Source: Ceratobasidium sp. AG-K (Eukaryota > Basidiomycota > Agaricomycetes > Cantharellales > Ceratobasidiaceae). Taken from it: a stretch of 64,000 nt of DNA. Below are positions 60,987 through 64,000 of this stretch, one piece after another (within the stretch, counting starts at the first letter, position 1; every line of letters begins with the position of its first letter). The stretch is from the NCBI GenBank assembly GCA_037039685.1, contig JAWNGF010000001.1, positions 3,844,001 through 3,908,000 on the forward strand, in the 5' to 3' direction. Under the pieces are notes generated by a model that saw only the letters and a list, made by a program, of their open reading frames with translations, made no database searches and was not told the DNA's origin. Made by a program: the position numbers and the translations under genes.

Positions 60987-61715
60987 GGCGAGCTTGGAGG
61001 TAACTTGAAAACGGCCTGGAACTCAAGTTTATATTCCCTTGACCCAGCACGAGTAGAGGGGCCTAGCCTTATTTAATCTTTGAATTGCATTGGTTGGGTA
61101 TAAGGTACGAATACACGTGCGGCTGCAATGGGCGCCAAAAATAGAGGGCCGAGGATAATAGCGTGGAAGATGCTTTGCTCCGAGCAAAAGTATGTCGGCT
61201 TTGGGGCGCATTTATCTGACCTTCAGCGGGAGGAGAGAAGTGGTTAAGGTTATCGGTTTCAGGCGAACGCGAGATGGGGCTGCAGCCCGTGTTCCTTGAG
61301 CTTGAAACAGTAACCATGCGAGCTTAGCATAGGCCACGCGACGCCAGTATCCAAGGTCCACAAAAGCACACCTGCCACTCGTCGCCACACGAGTAATATC
61401 ACGTGGGCCGCCGCTGGCACCCTCCCATCTCTCCTTTCTCTGTAAAAGTCCTCGCGTAGTCTATTTCTTTCGTACCATGCATCTGGTATATAGTATTGTC
61501 CTTAAGGCAGAGCGGTTTTCCCTTTGCGCGCATGTAGTCTGTTAAAGTGGGGGTTAAAAGTATAATTAGAAATAGGAAAGAGAGATACCACGTGGATTTG
61601 GCGCTTAATTTTTGGCGATCAGGAAGCAGATTAATTTCACCCTAAGCCGCGACTAAATAAAAGGCAGAATCTTCCTCGCATCACCACCCAAGACTCCACT
61701 CGAACTCTTTCCCAA
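60987..61715. other. Upstream region of EF-1beta
   Basis: No gene supported. The last 250 bases are expected to hold the strong EF-1beta promoter; 61640-61715 is C/T/A-rich (CACCCAAGACTCCACTCG) just before the start, typical of highly expressed fungal genes. Confidence 0.4.
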
Positions 61716-62748
61716 ATGGCTTTCTCTGATCTCAAGCAACTCAACGAGCACCTCGCGACTCGCTCGTACGTCGAGGGGTGAGTACCAACGAGTTTTCTCC
61801 TTGTATGCACGCTCTCCACCAACCTTGAATGATGAGTTACCGCTTTGGTCCGTGTTTCTGAGCACAGCGGATTAAGACCCCGCGCCATACACAGTGTCGA
61901 CAACTTCTACCAAGCTCTCTGACCCTCCTTCACCTCCCTATCCCTTGGTTGAACGACTCGCGATCGCATACTGACTCGATCGTCGTAGATACACCCCCTC
62001 CCAGGCCGACGTCGGTGTCTTCAAGTCGGTCGGCAGCGCCCCCGAGCAGGCCACCTACCCCCACGCCGCTCGCTGGTACTCACACATCAAGTCGTACGAG
62101 GCCGAGTTCGAGTCGCTCGCCGGTGACAAGGCCGCTAGCGAGAAGCTCTTTGGTGGCGCTGGTGCATCTGCCGCTCCCGCTGCTGCTGTGGGTCATTTCC
62201 GGCTTTGTAATATATCTGGCAACTTAATGATATTGTACAGGCCGAGGGTGACGACGATGACATTGACCTGTTCGGTGAGGACGAGGAGGAAGACGCCGAG
62301 GCCGAGCGCATCAAGGCCGAACGTGTGGCCGAGTACAACAAGCGCAAGGCTGGCAAGGCCAAGACGATTGCCAAGTCGGTCGTCACTCTCGAGGTCAAGC
62401 CTTGGGACGATGAGACCGACATGGCCGAGCTCGAGAAGGCTGTCCGTGGCATTGAACAGGAAGGTCTCGTCTGGGGTTCGTCCAAGCTTGTGGCGATCGG
62501 CTATGGTATCAAGAAGCTCCAGATCACCCTTGTCATTGGTGCGTACAACTCAAAATATACGATTTGATTAGAGCTGACATGTAGTTTGTGGGATGTAGAG
62601 GACGAGCTCGTCAGCTTGGATGAGCTCCAGGAGAAGATCCAGGAGTTCGAGGACTATGTCCAGAGCACTGACGTCGCTGCCATGCAGAGTGAGTTCCAGT
62701 GGTGGCTAATTATGTACTTGGCTGACGCGCACACTTATAGAGCTTTAA
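61716..62748 (+). CDS. EFB1: Translation elongation factor 1-beta (eEF1B alpha)
   Basis: This is the guanine-nucleotide exchange factor that recycles eEF1A. Exons 61716-61777, 61989-62187, 62241-62538, 62599-62688 and 62741-62748 give 218 residues. N-terminal GST-C-like part ([42 protein letters not shown]), an acidic linker ([20 protein letters not shown]), and the catalytic C-terminal domain ([63 protein letters not shown]). The last exon is only 8 nt, completing K-L-stop. Intron 1 is long for this genome (211 nt). Intact. Confidence 0.95.
61829..61922 (+). ncRNA. Possible box C/D snoRNA in EF-1beta intron 1
   Basis: Inside the long first intron are a C-box match ATGATGA (61829-61835), a CTGA at 61858-61861 that could be D', and a CTGA at 61919-61922 that could be D. 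Boxes C/D guide rRNA 2'-O-methylation, and the human orthologue of this gene hosts snoRNAs in introns. A flanking terminal stem is not convincing and such short boxes occur by chance, so this is only a candidate. Confidence 0.2.
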
Positions 62749-63283
62749 ATGCAACGCCTTTTCGATGGCGTTGTAGCGTGCACGCGCGACTTGTACCATT
62801 ATGCATCTTTGAATATATTGAATACTTAGCATGAATAATTGTGTTGGCGGATCGGTGAGCTCAAGCCACGAGACTCGGAGTTATACGATGGCCAGCTGGT
62901 CGACGAGCCTCCAGTTCGCGTGAGGTGTGCTGTATGCTGGCGGTCTTGTAATGCCTTTTGTGCTTGAACGACTCACATACCCGAAACTGTGCACAACCGC
63001 AGGGCAGGCAAGTATACGAAAGCAAACTAATCAACTTAACCCTTCAACTTGCAACCTGATTTCTTATCAGCTTTGGACCCCACACCTCCCGTGTCACACT
63101 CATGTCAAATAAACTGTCCATTGCATTGATTTTGGAGCAACTAGTAAACCGACAATATAGCAAAAAGGGCAACGAAAGGTCCGACTAGTAAGATAACAAT
63201 GAGGCACCATGGCCTGGTCTATATGAGAGTAGGGAGCGATGCGAGATATTGATATGGACGTGAGTGAAACATGCAGAGAGAGA
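62749..63283. other. Convergent 3' spacer, nothing recognised
   Basis: Lies between the 3' ends of EF-1beta (plus) and the glucan synthase (minus). No coding sequence is supported. Confidence 0.45.
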
Positions 63284-64000
63284 CTAAGGGCGAGAGAGCT
63301 GCTCCTTTCGGTAGAACCAGAAGTATCCGAATACAATGATGAGTTGACACACGAGCGCAGCCCAGAATGGTGCAGATGCCATCGGGCTTCCTTTTAGGCC
63401 ATCTAGGAGGGAGAGTCAGACAGGGTGCATGATAGACCTGTACAAGGCGACTTACCAGCAAAGTCCCACTTGGCGGCATCGGGGAAGACACTGCCGGGGC
63501 CAATTCGGTTGGGGGCGGTCGCACGCGCAACCATCACGCAAATACTACCAATGACCTGTGCAAGCGCCAGCGTTGCGCAGACGTGGAAACGCGAGAGGGT
63601 CTAAATGGAATGTCTAATCAGCCGACATCCGGGATCAAGCAATGAAGGGCACTAACCTGAAGCAGAATCATACCGAGACCGACACCTTGAATGGCATCGA
63701 GCACACCCAACCATAGCCAAAGCGACGTGCCGAGGTATGGACCAGCCGACCCCGCCCAAGGGATGTACAAGGCGAGGGACGAAGTACCCCAAAGCATCTG
63801 GCACCAACGAGGAGCACCCAGGCCGACAGCGAACACAGGGAGGAACCACGTGTGAATCATGGTGATGCGAGTGAGAATGATCATCATGATGGCCCAAACG
63901 AACACGAAGAATGCAATGACGAGCAGGAGGATAGCCCACTTGGGAATCGGCGCGCTCCACAAGAAGCCCCAGTTGCGACCATAAGGACCGCTGAGCCAGT
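63284..64000 (-). CDS. AGS1: Alpha-1,3-gl­ucan synthase, C-terminal part (gene continues past window)
   Basis: Only the last three exons lie in the window: 64000-63657 (partial), 63600-63456 and 63402-63284. They encode the multi-helix C-terminal domain: WGFLWSAPIPKWAILLL, FVFVWAIMMIILTRI, GLGAPRWCQMLWGTS, LWLWLGVLDAIQGVGLGM, FHVCATLALAQVIGS, RATAPNRIGPGSVFPD and the end FGYFWFYRKEQLSRP. These match the polysaccharide-exporter end of fungal Ags/Mok enzymes, large plasma-membrane proteins with extracellular amylase-like and cytosolic glycosyltransferase-5 domains (not in the window) that make the cell-wall alpha-glucan. Splices are canonical. Confidence 0.88.

Overview
The window is nuclear DNA of a filamentous basidiomycete. 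Genes are cut by many 45-60 nt introns, and conserved proteins become readable only after splicing (RPN6 11 exons, ATG15-like lipase 10, MCM7 8, EF-1beta 5). The F-box relics, a CCCH-finger relic, repeated lineage-restricted paralogues and alpha-1,3-glucan synthase fit an Agaricomycete. From remembered family resemblance I think Rhizoctonia/Ceratobasidiaceae is the best guess, but that is inference. All coordinates come from reading splice sites and frames by eye.

Layout. 1-12.4 kb is gene-poor: an F-box pseudogene (5.5-7.1 kb) and a decayed hAT transposase (9.6-11.6 kb, minus). RPN6 (proteasome lid) is at 12.5-14.3 kb. From 15.5 to 26.5 kb lie three members of an uncharacterised family (here the DPAY/PSCGY family), two of them sharing promoter and 3' UTR blocks. 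Between the first two sit tandem relics of a second unknown family (GWPN family). 28-32 kb holds a berberine-bridge-type oxidase pseudogene and a CCCH-finger pseudogene. 32.5-35 kb has an ABC ATPase gene and TOM40 (one base short in an exon). 35-38 kb is repeat-rich with another F-box pseudogene. A GT32 glycosyltransferase is at 38.8-40.0 kb.

41-53.3 kb is the most informative region. A block of three genes in the order ECM15-like, MCM7, kexin (all minus) was duplicated in tandem. The proximal copy keeps an intact MCM7 and ECM15-like gene but only a scrap of kexin. The distal copy keeps an intact kexin, a truncated MCM7 and a scrap of the ECM15-like 3' end. A further kexin copy beside it has three frameshifts. 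Each function thus survives once.

53.5-64 kb is gene-dense: an ATG15-like lipase, a small unknown protein, a proline-rich four-helix membrane protein, two relics of a lineage-specific family, EF-1beta, and the 3' end of an alpha-1,3-glucan synthase that runs off the window. Housekeeping functions (proteasome, mitochondrial import, replication licensing, prohormone-type processing, translation elongation) are interleaved with decayed accessory genes; no operon-like or biosynthetic cluster is evident.
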